Assembly: GCA_900549895.1 (NCBI GenBank) | Contig: URQG01000042.1 | Location: forward strand, 1-10,773 | Length of the DNA: 10,773 nucleotides | Direction: 5' to 3' | Source of the DNA: an uncultured Lachnobacterium sp. | Lineage (GTDB): Bacteria; Bacillota; Clostridia; Lachnospirales; Lachnospiraceae | Shown: in pieces, positions 1 to 5,936 of the stretch | Numbering within the stretch: the stretch's first letter is position 1 | Layout of the letters: every line of letters starts with the position of its first letter | Notes under the pieces: model-generated | What the model saw: only the letters and a program-made list of their open reading frames with translations | The model's database searches: none | What the model was told of the DNA's origin: nothing | Position numbers and translations under genes: made by a program

Positions 1-195
1 GCACAGGAGAAGCCACAGGAAGCTGAGGTTATCGCAGTAGGACCTGGCGGAATGGTTGACGGTAAAGAAGTGGTTATGCAGGTAAAAGAAGGACAGAAGG
101 TGATCTACTCCAAATATGCAGGAACAGAAGTAAAGCTTGAAGGCGAAGAGTACATTATCGTAAGACAGAACGATATTCTTGCAGTCGTAGAGTAA
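1..195 (+). CDS. groES: Co-chaperonin GroES, C-terminal part (cut by window start)
   Basis: This is the last 64 codons of GroES, ending in TAA; the start and the N-terminal mobile loop that contacts GroEL lie outside the window. The heptameric GroES lid caps the GroEL cylinder in the cytoplasm so that a client protein folds in a closed chamber. Visible family features are the AVGPGG turn after a KPQEAEV strand, the VKEGQKVIYSKYAGTEVK beta segment, and the EYIIVRQNDILAV ending, all typical of GroES C-termini. It lies directly upstream of groEL on the same strand with a 108-base spacer and no terminator with a T-run, so the two form the usual groESL operon. Any CIRCE/HrcA operator would be upstream of groES and cannot be seen here. 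Family membership is certain from the sequence plus context. Confidence 0.97.
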   Translation, partial: AQEKPQEAEVIAVGPGGMVDGKEVVMQVKEGQKVIYSKYAGTEVKLEGEEYIIVRQNDILAVVE

Positions 196-205
196 CATAG
201 GATCG

Positions 206-274
206 TGTGCGGAAGAAATTGAGATGTGTCCGCACAATAGAAGTCGGATAGGTGAATGATGAAAGCATCATTTA
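206..274 (+). other. Two hairpins in the groES-groEL spacer
   Basis: Two stem-loops stand between groES and groEL. The first pairs TGTGCGGA (206-213) with TCCGCACA (229-236), 8 bp with a 15-base loop. The second pairs TGAATGATG (253-261) with CATCATTTA (266-274), 9 bp including one G-T pair, with an AAAG loop. Neither is followed by a T-run, so they do not look like intrinsic terminators. They may set mRNA processing or stability between the two cistrons; that is inference. Confidence 0.6.
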
Positions 275-303
275 GAAAAATATAGGAAAGAGGTTTCAGT
301 ATT

Positions 304-1932
304 ATGGCAAAAGAAATTAAATACGGATCAGAAGCGCGTGCAGCACTTGGCGCTGGCGTTGATAAATTAGCAAACACAGTAAGAGTAACGATCGGACCGA
401 AGGGACGTAACGTAGTTCTTGATAAGTCTTTCGGTGCTCCACTCATCACAAACGATGGTGTGACAATCGCAAAAGAGATCGAGCTTGAGGATGCTTTCGA
501 GAACATGGGTGCTCAGCTTGTTAAGGAAGTAGCAACCAAGACAAACGACGTAGCCGGAGACGGTACAACAACCGCTACCGTATTAACACAGGCTATGGTT
601 CAGGAAGGTATGAAGAACCTTGAGGCTGGTGCCAACCCGATCGTTTTAAGACGTGGTATGAAGAAAGCAACCGATATCGCTGTTGAGGCTTTAAAAGAGA
701 TGAGCCAGAAAGTCAAAGGCAAGGAGCAGATTGCTAAGGTTGCTGCAATCTCTGCCGGAGATGAGGAAGTCGGTAATCTTGTAGCAGACGCTATGGAGAA
801 GGTTACAAACGACGGTGTGATCACAATCGAAGAGTCCAAAACAATGGAGACCGAGCTTGACCTGGTAGAAGGTATGCAGTTCGACAGAGGTTACTTATCT
901 GCATATATGTGTACCGATATGGATAAGATGGAAGCGGTTCTGGATGATCCATACATCTTAATTACAGATAAGAAGATTTCCAATATTCAGGAGATTCTTC
1001 CGTTACTGGAGCAGATCGTACAGTCCGGAGCAAGACTTCTCATTATTGCCGAGGACATCGAGGGCGAGGCTCTTACAACACTGATCGTTAACAAATTACG
1101 TGGAACATTCAATGTTGTTGCTGTTAAGGCTCCTGGATACGGTGACAGAAGAAAGGCAATGCTTGAGGATATCGCTGTACTGACCGGTGGTCAGGTAATC
1201 AGCTCCGATTTAGGACTGGAGCTTAAGGATACAACCATGGATCAGCTTGGTCGTGCGAAATCCGTTAAGGTTCAGAAGGAGAACACGGTTATCGTTGATG
1301 GCGCAGGCGATAAGGCTGCTATCCAAGGACGTATCAACCAGATCCGTGGACAGATTGATGAGACAACATCTGAGTTTGATAAAGAGAAACTTCAGGAGAG
1401 ACTTGCCAAGATGGCTGGCGGCGTAGCCGTAATCCGTGTTGGTGCTGCAACCGAGACTGAGATGAAGGAAGCAAAGCTTCGTATGGAAGATGCTTTAAAT
1501 GCTACCCGTGCAGCAGTTGAGGAAGGAATTATCGCAGGTGGCGGATCTGCATATATCCATGCTTCCAAGAAGGTTGCTGAGCTTGCAAATACACTTGAGG
1601 GAGACGAGAAGACCGGTGCAAAGGTTATCCTGAAAGCGCTTGAGGCTCCGTTATTCTTTATCGCAGCAAACGCCGGATTAGAGGGCGCAGTTATCATTAA
1701 TAAGGTTAAGGAGTCAGCTCCTGGCGTTGGATTTAACGCAGCTACCGAAGAGTACGTTGATATGGTCGAGTCCGGAATTCTTGATCCTGTTAAGGTTACA
1801 AGAAGTGCTCTGCAGAATGCAACATCGGTTGCTTCTACACTCCTTACAACAGAATCTGCTGTTGCAAACATTAAAGAAGACACTCCTGCAATGCCAGCCG
1901 GTGCCGGCGCAGGAATGGGCGGAATGATGTAA
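304..1932 (+). CDS. groEL: Chaperonin GroEL (Hsp60)
   Basis: This is a complete 542-residue GroEL, the usual bacterial length (about 540-548). It forms the double-ring ATP-dependent folding chamber in the cytoplasm and works with GroES. Visible motifs are TIGPKGRNV (about 29-37) and the ATP-binding GDGTTTATVL (85-94, with the catalytic-site Asp). The cpn60 signature AAVEEGIIAGGG is in the second half, and a GGM-type tail (AGAGMGGMM) ends the protein. The ATG is preceded by a purine-rich AGGAAAGAGG (284-293) at normal spacing and follows groES, so translation from 304 is well supported. Expression is expected to follow the operon promoter upstream of groES. I see no clear hairpin-plus-T-run terminator between the stop and the convergent gene at 1974. 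Other-frame open reading frames inside it are shadows. Confidence 0.99.
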   Translation: MAKEIKYGSEARAALGAGVDKLANTVRVTIGPKGRNVVLDKSFGAPLITNDGVTIAKEIELEDAFENMGAQLVKEVATKTNDVAGDGTTTATVLTQAMVQEGMKNLEAGANPIVLRRGMKKATDIAVEALKEMSQKVKGKEQIAKVAAISAGDEEVGNLVADAMEKVTNDGVITIEESKTMETELDLVEGMQFDRGYLSAYMCTDMDKMEAVLDDPYILITDKKISNIQEILPLLEQIVQSGARLLIIAEDIEGEALTTLIVNKLRGTFNVVAVKAPGYGDRRKAMLEDIAVLTGGQVISSDLGLELKDTTMDQLGRAKSVKVQKENTVIVDGAGDKAAIQGRINQIRGQIDETTSEFDKEKLQERLAKMAGGVAVIRVGAATETEMKEAKLRMEDALNATRAAVEEGIIAGGGSAYIHASKKVAELANTLEGDEKTGAKVILKALEAPLFFIAANAGLEGAVIINKVKESAPGVGFNAATEEYVDMVESGILDPVKVTRSALQNATSVASTLLTTESAVANIKEDTPAMPAGAGAGMGGMM

Positions 1933-1973
1933 ATTCGGGTTTGTTGTGATCCGATAAGAGAGATGTTTGGGAC

Positions 1974-2252
1974 CTAAGCATTGTTATCTTTTTTGGATAA
2001 ATTAGCCTTATCTTTTAAAGAAGTGTCATCAGACATTCCATCCATTTGCTCTTTGGTATTTTTCTTGATCAGCTTGTAGATAAAGGAGTATGCCCAGAGC
2101 AACACAGGGATAATTACGGTTGCCATAATGGATGCCTGAAACAGGCGCATGGTTTCTGTGCGGTCGATGATCGCACAGATCAGTGTGCTTAAGTATAAGA
2201 GAACAAGAAATACAATGCCGATGATTGCAAGAATCTGTTTTACTTTTTTCAT
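1974..2252 (-). CDS. Small two-helix membrane protein of unknown function
   Basis: A 92-residue protein read on the minus strand, ending in TAG. I do not recognise a named family. The start at 2252 (MKKVKQ) is chosen because ACGGAGGAAAT stands just upstream at about 2255-2265. An ATG 11 codons further upstream (2285) lacks a good site and would put the ribosome binding site inside the gene. Residues about 6-28 and 39-60 are hydrophobic and long enough for two transmembrane helices. A short loop containing DRTET joins them. The last 30 residues are charged and hydrophilic (KKNTKEQMDG onward to KKDNNA) and probably cytosolic. It converges on groEL with only 41 bases between the stop codons. A 9-bp hairpin sits just ahead of its ribosome binding site. 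The membrane prediction is from composition only; no function is claimed. Confidence 0.75.
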   Translation of the reverse strand: MKKVKQILAIIGIVFLVLLYLSTLICAIIDRTETMRLFQASIMATVIIPVLLWAYSFIYKLIKKNTKEQMDGMSDDTSLKDKANLSKKDNNA

Positions 2253-2267
2253 GAATATTTCCTCCGT

Positions 2268-2299
2268 GCAATTACAGAAAATCAAGTGGGTGTAATTGC
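2268..2299 (-). promoter_or_regulatory. Inverted repeat in the leader of the small membrane protein gene
   Basis: GCAATTACA (2268-2276) and TGTAATTGC (2291-2299) form a perfect 9-bp inverted repeat with a 14-base loop. On the minus-strand transcript the stem ends about 3 bases before the ACGGAGG ribosome binding site of the gene starting at 2252. It could be an operator or a translation-control hairpin; there is no T-run, so it is not a terminator. Confidence 0.5.
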
Positions 2300-2306
2300 G
2301 ATAATT

Positions 2307-2328
2307 TCATAAGTTTACGGTCTTATGA
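2307..2328. repeat. Inverted repeat upstream of the small membrane protein gene
   Basis: TCATAAG (2307-2313) and CTTATGA (2322-2328) form a 7-bp inverted repeat with an 8-base centre, about 55 bases upstream of the minus-strand start at 2252. It lies where a promoter of that gene would be expected, though I see no convincing -35/-10 pair. Operator function is a guess. The rest of 2330-2450 shows no gene. Confidence 0.35.
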
Positions 2329-2455
2329 TAGCGGAAGGAACGGGAAACGTCAACCGGTGTGATAAATGAGGCGGATTTGACAAAACGGTAATGCTTAAAA
2401 TGAAATTGAGTTGGAACAAAAGTGAAGATCGTGAAAACAGGAATAAGAAAATATC

Positions 2456-2484
2456 TTGCATACAACTGAGATTTTGTGTAGAAT
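2456..2484 (+). promoter_or_regulatory. Promoter of thiC
   Basis: TTGCAT (2456-2461) and TAGAAT (2479-2484) are separated by 17 bases, a good match to a sigma-A promoter. Transcription would begin near 2490, just ahead of the conserved riboswitch core. The spacing, sequence and position directly before a riboswitch make this a confident call, though not experimentally shown. Confidence 0.75.
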
Positions 2485-2489
2485 AAAGA

Positions 2490-2585
2490 GCAAATGGGGA
2501 GCTGACCATAGTCAGCTGAGAGGAAACTATATCGTTTCGACCCAAAACCTGATTTGGATAATGCCAACGTAGGGAGCGATATCTG
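2490..2585 (+). ncRNA. TPP riboswitch (THI element)
   Basis: The conserved thi-box segments occur in the right order: ATGGGGAGC (2494-2502), GCTGAGAGG (2515-2523), GACCC (2539-2543), ACCTGAT (2547-2553), TTGGATAATGCCAA (2554-2567 region) and CGTAGGGA (2568-2575). Helices are visible: AGCTGAC with GTCAGCT (2500-2506/2511-2517), the variable arm GAAAC with GTTTC (2523-2527/2534-2538), and TTGG with CCAA. This RNA binds thiamine pyrophosphate and in Firmicutes usually turns expression off by transcription termination. It lies in the leader of thiC, the expected target. The closing helix P1 looks weak by eye, perhaps because transcription starts only a few bases before the core. Confidence 0.95.
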
Positions 2586-2590
2586 TGTAC

Positions 2591-2618
2591 AAAGAGATGC
2601 TTTCTGCATCTCTTTTTT
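2591..2618 (+). terminator. First intrinsic terminator of the thiC leader
   Basis: GAGATGC (2594-2600) pairs with GCATCTC (2606-2612) around a TTTCT loop, and flanking A's can pair with the following T-run (2611-2618). It lies directly downstream of the TPP aptamer and is the likely riboswitch expression platform, ending transcription when TPP is bound. Confidence 0.85.
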
Positions 2619-2647
2619 GCAAGCAGATGCAGAATATATGCCAGACG

Positions 2648-2685
2648 ACATCCCCGATGGAGCAATCCGATCGGGGATGTTTTTT
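2648..2685 (+). terminator. Second intrinsic terminator of the thiC leader
   Basis: ACATCCCCGAT (2648-2658) pairs perfectly with ATCGGGGATGT (2670-2680), an 11-bp GC-rich stem whose loop can pair further (GGA with TCC). T's run from 2680 to 2685. It is a stronger terminator than the one at 2591 and stands about 90 bases before the thiC start, so thiC transcripts must pass both. Confidence 0.85.
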
Positions 2686-2772
2686 GATTTACGCGACGAA
2701 AAACAAAAATGAAACTGGAAATTTTCATGGAAAGAAATTTTAAAGGAAAGGCAAAGACAAAGGAGAGAGAAG

Positions 2773-4083
2773 ATGAGCACGTACACAACACAGATGGATG
2801 CAGCAAGAAAAGGCATTGTGACACCACAGATCAAGACGGTGGCGGAAAAGGAGCATATGCCGGTGGAGAAGATGATGCAGCTGGTGGCAGAAGGAAAGGT
2901 TGCAATCTGCGCAAACAAGCATCATACATCTTTAAATCCGGAGGGCGTGGGAAGTATGCTACGCACAAAGATTAATGTAAACTTAGGTGTATCAAGAGAC
3001 TGCAAAGACTACGACATTGAAATGCAGAAGGTAATGAGTGCTGTCAACATGGGAGCAGAGGCAATCATGGATCTGTCGAGTCACGGAGATACGCAGCCGT
3101 TTCGCCGTAAACTGACAAGTGAATGTCCGGCGATGATCGGAACGGTTCCGGTCTATGACAGCGTGATTCATTATCAGAGAGATCTTGCAACGCTGACAGC
3201 CAAGGATTTTATCGATGTAGTGAGAATGCATGCGGAAGACGGTGTTGATTTTGTGACACTTCATTGCGGAATTACAAGAAAGACAATTGAACAGATCAAA
3301 AAGCATAAGCGCAAGATGAACATCGTAAGCCGTGGCGGAAGCCTTGTGTTTGCCTGGATGACAATGACCGGGGAAGAGAATCCGTTTTATGAATATTACG
3401 ACGAGATCCTTGATATCTGCGAGGAACATGATGTGACGATTTCACTCGGTGATGCATGCAGACCGGGATGCCTTGCGGACGCAACGGATGTGTGCCAGAT
3501 TGAGGAACTGGTGCGCCTCGGAGAACTTACGAAGCGTGCATGGGATCACAATGTACAGGTGATGGTCGAGGGACCGGGACATGTGCCGCTTGATCAGGTT
3601 GCTGCGAACATGAAAGTACAGCAGAGCATCTGTATGGGAGCGCCTTTTTATGTATTGGGACCGCTTGTCACAGATATTGCGCCGGGATATGATCATATTA
3701 CCGCTGCAATCGGTGGAGCCGTGGCTGCGATGAACGGGGCGGCATTTTTGTGTTATGTGACTCCGGCTGAGCATCTGGCACTTCCGAATGTAGAAGATGT
3801 AAAGCAGGGAATCATCGCATCGAAGATCGCAGCACATGCAGCGGATATCGCCAAAGGCGTGCCACATGCAAGAGATATCGATGACCGTATGGGTGATGCC
3901 AGACGTGTGCTTGACTGGGATGCACAGTATGCCTGTGCACTTGATCCGGAGACGGCGAAAGCAATCAGAGACAGCAGAAGCCCGGAAGATGATCATAGCG
4001 ATACCTGTAGTATGTGCGGCAAGTTCTGCGCTGTGCGCAGCATGAACAAAGCATTGGCAGGGGAGTACATTGATATTCTGTAA
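2773..4083 (+). CDS. thiC: Phosphomethylpyrimidine synthase ThiC
   Basis: This 436-residue radical-SAM enzyme converts aminoimidazole ribotide into HMP phosphate, the pyrimidine half of thiamine, in the cytoplasm. Conserved blocks are DLSSHGD, GTVPVYD, TLHCGI, SLGDACRPG, VEGPGHVPLDQV, APFYVLGPLVTDIAPGYDH, CYVTPAEHLALPN and KIAAHAADIAKG. The iron-sulfur cluster motif near the C-terminus is CSMCGKFC (residues 412-419), spaced CX2CX3C where the E. coli enzyme has CX2CX4C (CSMCGPKFC). The protein is short: it lacks the extra N-terminal region of the roughly 630-residue proteobacterial ThiC, as is usual in anaerobic Firmicutes and archaea. AAAGGAGAG, about 6 bases ahead of ATG 2773, fixes the start. 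The TPP riboswitch upstream provides feedback control. No other thiamine gene follows, so it is a single-gene unit here. The next gene has its own promoter. Confidence 0.98.
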   Translation: MSTYTTQMDAARKGIVTPQIKTVAEKEHMPVEKMMQLVAEGKVAICANKHHTSLNPEGVGSMLRTKINVNLGVSRDCKDYDIEMQKVMSAVNMGAEAIMDLSSHGDTQPFRRKLTSECPAMIGTVPVYDSVIHYQRDLATLTAKDFIDVVRMHAEDGVDFVTLHCGITRKTIEQIKKHKRKMNIVSRGGSLVFAWMTMTGEENPFYEYYDEILDICEEHDVTISLGDACRPGCLADATDVCQIEELVRLGELTKRAWDHNVQVMVEGPGHVPLDQVAANMKVQQSICMGAPFYVLGPLVTDIAPGYDHITAAIGGAVAAMNGAAFLCYVTPAEHLALPNVEDVKQGIIASKIAAHAADIAKGVPHARDIDDRMGDARRVLDWDAQYACALDPETAKAIRDSRSPEDDHSDTCSMCGKFCAVRSMNKALAGEYIDIL

Positions 4084-4140
4084 GAAACGGATGCCTTAAG
4101 GTAAGTTCGTGCGGGATGCGGCGGAGACAAAAGAAAAGAC

Positions 4141-4169
4141 TTGGAAAATGTCGTACATTTTGGTATAAT
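4141..4169 (+). promoter_or_regulatory. Promoter of the SEC-C gene with inverted repeat in the spacer
   Basis: TTGGAA (4141-4146) and TATAAT (4164-4169) are 17 bases apart, and TGG just before the -10 makes an extended -10. AAAATGT (4145-4151) and ACATTTT (4155-4161) form a 7-bp inverted repeat with a CGT centre that fills the spacer and touches the -35 box. A repressor bound there would block RNA polymerase; that role is inference. Confidence 0.75.
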
Positions 4170-4222
4170 GATTTTACATGTGAGTTATCCATGAATTCTT
4201 TATTGATAAAGGTGGTATAAAG

Positions 4223-4723
4223 ATGGCTATATTGCAGGAGTGGCAGAAGATTGCCTATAATGAGAAAGCAAACCAGGGAGAGCTGCAGAGATTCTGGCAG
4301 AGATATTTCCTTTTAGAGAAGGGTGTCTACGAGAAGCTTCTGGCGAACCCGGATGAAGTAGTAGAGGGAACTGTTAAGGAGCTGGCTGATAAGTACGGAC
4401 TGTCTGTACTTGAGATGGCAGGATTCCTAGACGGAATCAACGAGAGTCTTGTTGAGCCGAATCCGATTGATACAATGGAAGAGGACACCAAGGTAAGCCT
4501 TGCTTTCGATAAAGTAAAGCTGTACAAGAACATGGTAGATGCAAAGGCTGACTGGCTTTACAATCTTCCAATGTGGGATGATATCTTCGATGCTGAGACG
4601 AAACATAAGCTGTACCTTGAGCAGAAGAAGTCCGGTACGGTTATCGTTGGCAAGAAGGTCGGACGTAACGATCCTTGTCCTTGCGGAAGCGGTAAGAAGT
4701 ACAAATATTGCTGTGGCAGATAA
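4223..4723 (+). CDS. SEC-C motif protein
   Basis: A 166-residue cytoplasmic protein with a C-terminal SEC-C zinc-binding motif: RNDPCPCGSGKKYKYCC, with C152, C154, C163 and C164 in the CXCX8CC pattern. This motif is known from the SecA tail, where it binds zinc and contacts SecB or ribosomes, and also occurs at the ends of many small proteins of unknown role. Residues 1 to about 140 are charged, look mostly helical, contain no signal peptide or membrane segment, and I do not recognise them as a named domain. AAAGGTGG (4208-4214) precedes ATG 4223 at good spacing. The gene has its own promoter and ends in TAA 15 bases before an inverted repeat that belongs to the thrS promoter. It is not SecA itself: the ATPase domains are absent. 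A role in protein quality control or export is possible but not shown. Confidence 0.88.
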   Translation: MAILQEWQKIAYNEKANQGELQRFWQRYFLLEKGVYEKLLANPDEVVEGTVKELADKYGLSVLEMAGFLDGINESLVEPNPIDTMEEDTKVSLAFDKVKLYKNMVDAKADWLYNLPMWDDIFDAETKHKLYLEQKKSGTVIVGKKVGRNDPCPCGSGKKYKYCCGR

Positions 4724-4737
4724 TTTTTTAAAAAGCT

Positions 4738-4766
4738 CTTGATTTTCTGAAAATCAAGCCTATAAT
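4738..4766 (+). promoter_or_regulatory. Promoter of the thrS transcription unit, overlapped by an inverted repeat
   Basis: TTGATT (4739-4744) and a perfect TATAAT (4761-4766) are 16 bases apart, placing the transcript start near 4773, just before the T-box leader. CTTGATTTT (4738-4746) and AAAATCAAG (4750-4758) form a perfect 9-bp inverted repeat with a CTG centre covering the -35 box and most of the spacer. It may be an operator or may form the 3' hairpin of the SEC-C transcript; it has no T-run behind it. Confidence 0.75.
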
Positions 4767-4785
4767 AAGTTATGTTAAAACATAA

Positions 4786-5040
4786 AGCAAAACGTTGAAG
4801 AGAAGAGTACGTAAGCGAAACATAACAGAGAACGATGCCGTTGTGTGAACAATGTGGTGCAAGCATCCGTATGGGAAGTTTATGGAAGACCAACTCAGAG
4901 TGACCCCAATCCGGTCCGGTGATTCCGTTATCATCAAATGAAGTGATCACATGTTTCTTATGTGTGGTAACTGGGGTGGAACCGCGATGAATTATCGTCC
5001 CCGGTATCAGGATCGTCTGATACCGGGGATTTCTATTTTA
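4786..5040 (+). ncRNA. T-box leader (threonine) upstream of thrS
   Basis: The T-box sequence TGGAACCGCG is at 4977-4986, preceded by GGG. Stem I shows AGTA (4806-4809) opposite a strand carrying ACC (4889-4891) followed by A, the most likely specifier and a threonine codon. GATGC and GCATC pair in the upper part of stem I. The TGGA bulge would pair with the tRNA end UCCA. GGGG (4973-4976) can pair with CCCC (4999-5002) in the antiterminator, while the same CCCC forms the base of the terminator, so the two are exclusive. Uncharged tRNA-Thr is expected to stabilise the antiterminator and let thrS be transcribed. The specifier choice rests on alignment by eye; the downstream gene supports it. 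Confidence 0.93.
4999..5039 (+). terminator. T-box-controlled terminator ahead of thrS
   Basis: CCCCGGTATCAG (4999-5010) pairs perfectly with CTGATACCGGGG (5017-5028) around GATCGT, a 12-bp stem followed by a T-rich tract (5030-5039) broken by single C and A bases. Its left arm overlaps the antiterminator partner, as expected of a T-box. Confidence 0.92.
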
Positions 5041-5126
5041 CACAATTTCGTAATCCTCGGATAGGACGACAAAGTACAGGCACAAGACTGATGTGCCAAG
5101 ATTGTTTGATAAGGAGGATAATCATT

Positions 5127-5873
5127 ATGAAGATCACATTAAAAGATGGATCAGTCAAGGAGTATCAGGAAGCTAAAACGGTTTATGAGATCGCTTCCGA
5201 CATCAGCGAAGGTTTAGCACGTGTGGCATGTGCAGGAGAGGTAAACGGAGAGATCGTTGATCTGCGTACAGAGATCAAGGATGATTGCGAGCTTAACATT
5301 GTGACTGCAAGTGATCCGGAAGGTCTGCGCGTGATTCGCCATACCGCATCACATATTTTAGCAGAGGCAGTAAAACGCCTTTTCCCAAATGCAAAGCTGG
5401 CAATCGGACCGGCGATCGATGATGGATTCTACTATGATTTCGATTCAGAGCCATTCTCAAGAGAGGATCTTGACAATTTAGAGGCTGAGATGAAGAAGAT
5501 CATCAAGGAAGGTCATGAAATTACAAGATATACACTCTCAAGAAATGATGCAATCAAGTTCATGGAGGAGAAGGGTGAGCCTTACAAGGTAGAGCTGATC
5601 GAGGATCTGCCGGAGGATGCAGAGATCTCTTTCTATGATCAGGGAGGATTCGTTGATCTGTGTGCAGGACCGCATCTTATGAGCACCAAGGGAGTGAAGG
5701 CCTACAAGCTGCTTTCTTCTTCTATGGCGTACTGGAGAGGCGATTCCAATAAGGCGCGCCTGCACCGTATCTACGGTACCGCATTCAATAAGAAGGACGA
5801 ACTGAAGGAGCATCTTGCAAAGCTTGAAGATGCAAAGTTACGCGATCATAACAGACTCGGACGTGAGATGTGA
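5127..5873 (+). CDS. thrS: ThrRS N-terminal half: TGS and editing domains
   Basis: Under the standard code this 248-residue product ends at TGA 5871-5873. Residues 1 to about 62 are a TGS domain (MKITLKDGSVKEY onward). Residues about 63-225 are the threonyl/alanyl second additional domain, which hydrolyses Ser-tRNA-Thr. Its metal or catalytic ligands are intact: HTASH (H72, H76) and CAGPH (C179, H183). A linker helix follows (LRDHNRLGREM), and the stop falls where homologues continue into the catalytic domain. Alone it could at most act as a trans-editing factor, not a synthetase. Stand-alone editing proteins of this fold are known, for example crenarchaeal ThrRS-ed, although those are separate genes. 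Whether this fragment is made as such depends on the reality of the TGA. Confidence 0.7.
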   Translation: MKITLKDGSVKEYQEAKTVYEIASDISEGLARVACAGEVNGEIVDLRTEIKDDCELNIVTASDPEGLRVIRHTASHILAEAVKRLFPNAKLAIGPAIDDGFYYDFDSEPFSREDLDNLEAEMKKIIKEGHEITRYTLSRNDAIKFMEEKGEPYKVELIEDLPEDAEISFYDQGGFVDLCAGPHLMSTKGVKAYKLLSSSMAYWRGDSNKARLHRIYGTAFNKKDELKEHLAKLEDAKLRDHNRLGREM

Positions 5874-5936
5874 TTATTTACAACCGTTGACGTCATCGGT
5901 CAGGGACTTCCGCTTTTTACACCAAAGGGAACCAAG

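Noticed and set aside
1392..1883. Minus-strand open frame opposite groEL
   Set aside because: The serine/alanine-rich translation is the usual shadow of a well-biased gene; groEL itself is certain.
1933..2000. Terminator for groEL
   Set aside because: A TTATC/GATAA hairpin around a T-run can be drawn near 1984-2000, but the T-run is in the loop, so it is not a proper intrinsic terminator.
2307..2918. Minus-strand frames covering the TPP riboswitch and thiC start
   Set aside because: They run through the riboswitch, both terminators and the thiC ribosome site, and encode no recognisable protein.
4558..4950. Minus-strand frame over the SEC-C 3' end and T-box stem I
   Set aside because: It is antisense to a conserved zinc motif and a structured leader RNA.
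5874..5915. SECIS element just after the thrS TGA
   Set aside because: Only a 5-bp stem (TTGAC 5886-5890 with GTCAG 5898-5902) can be drawn, with mismatches below it; this is too weak to claim selenocysteine insertion.
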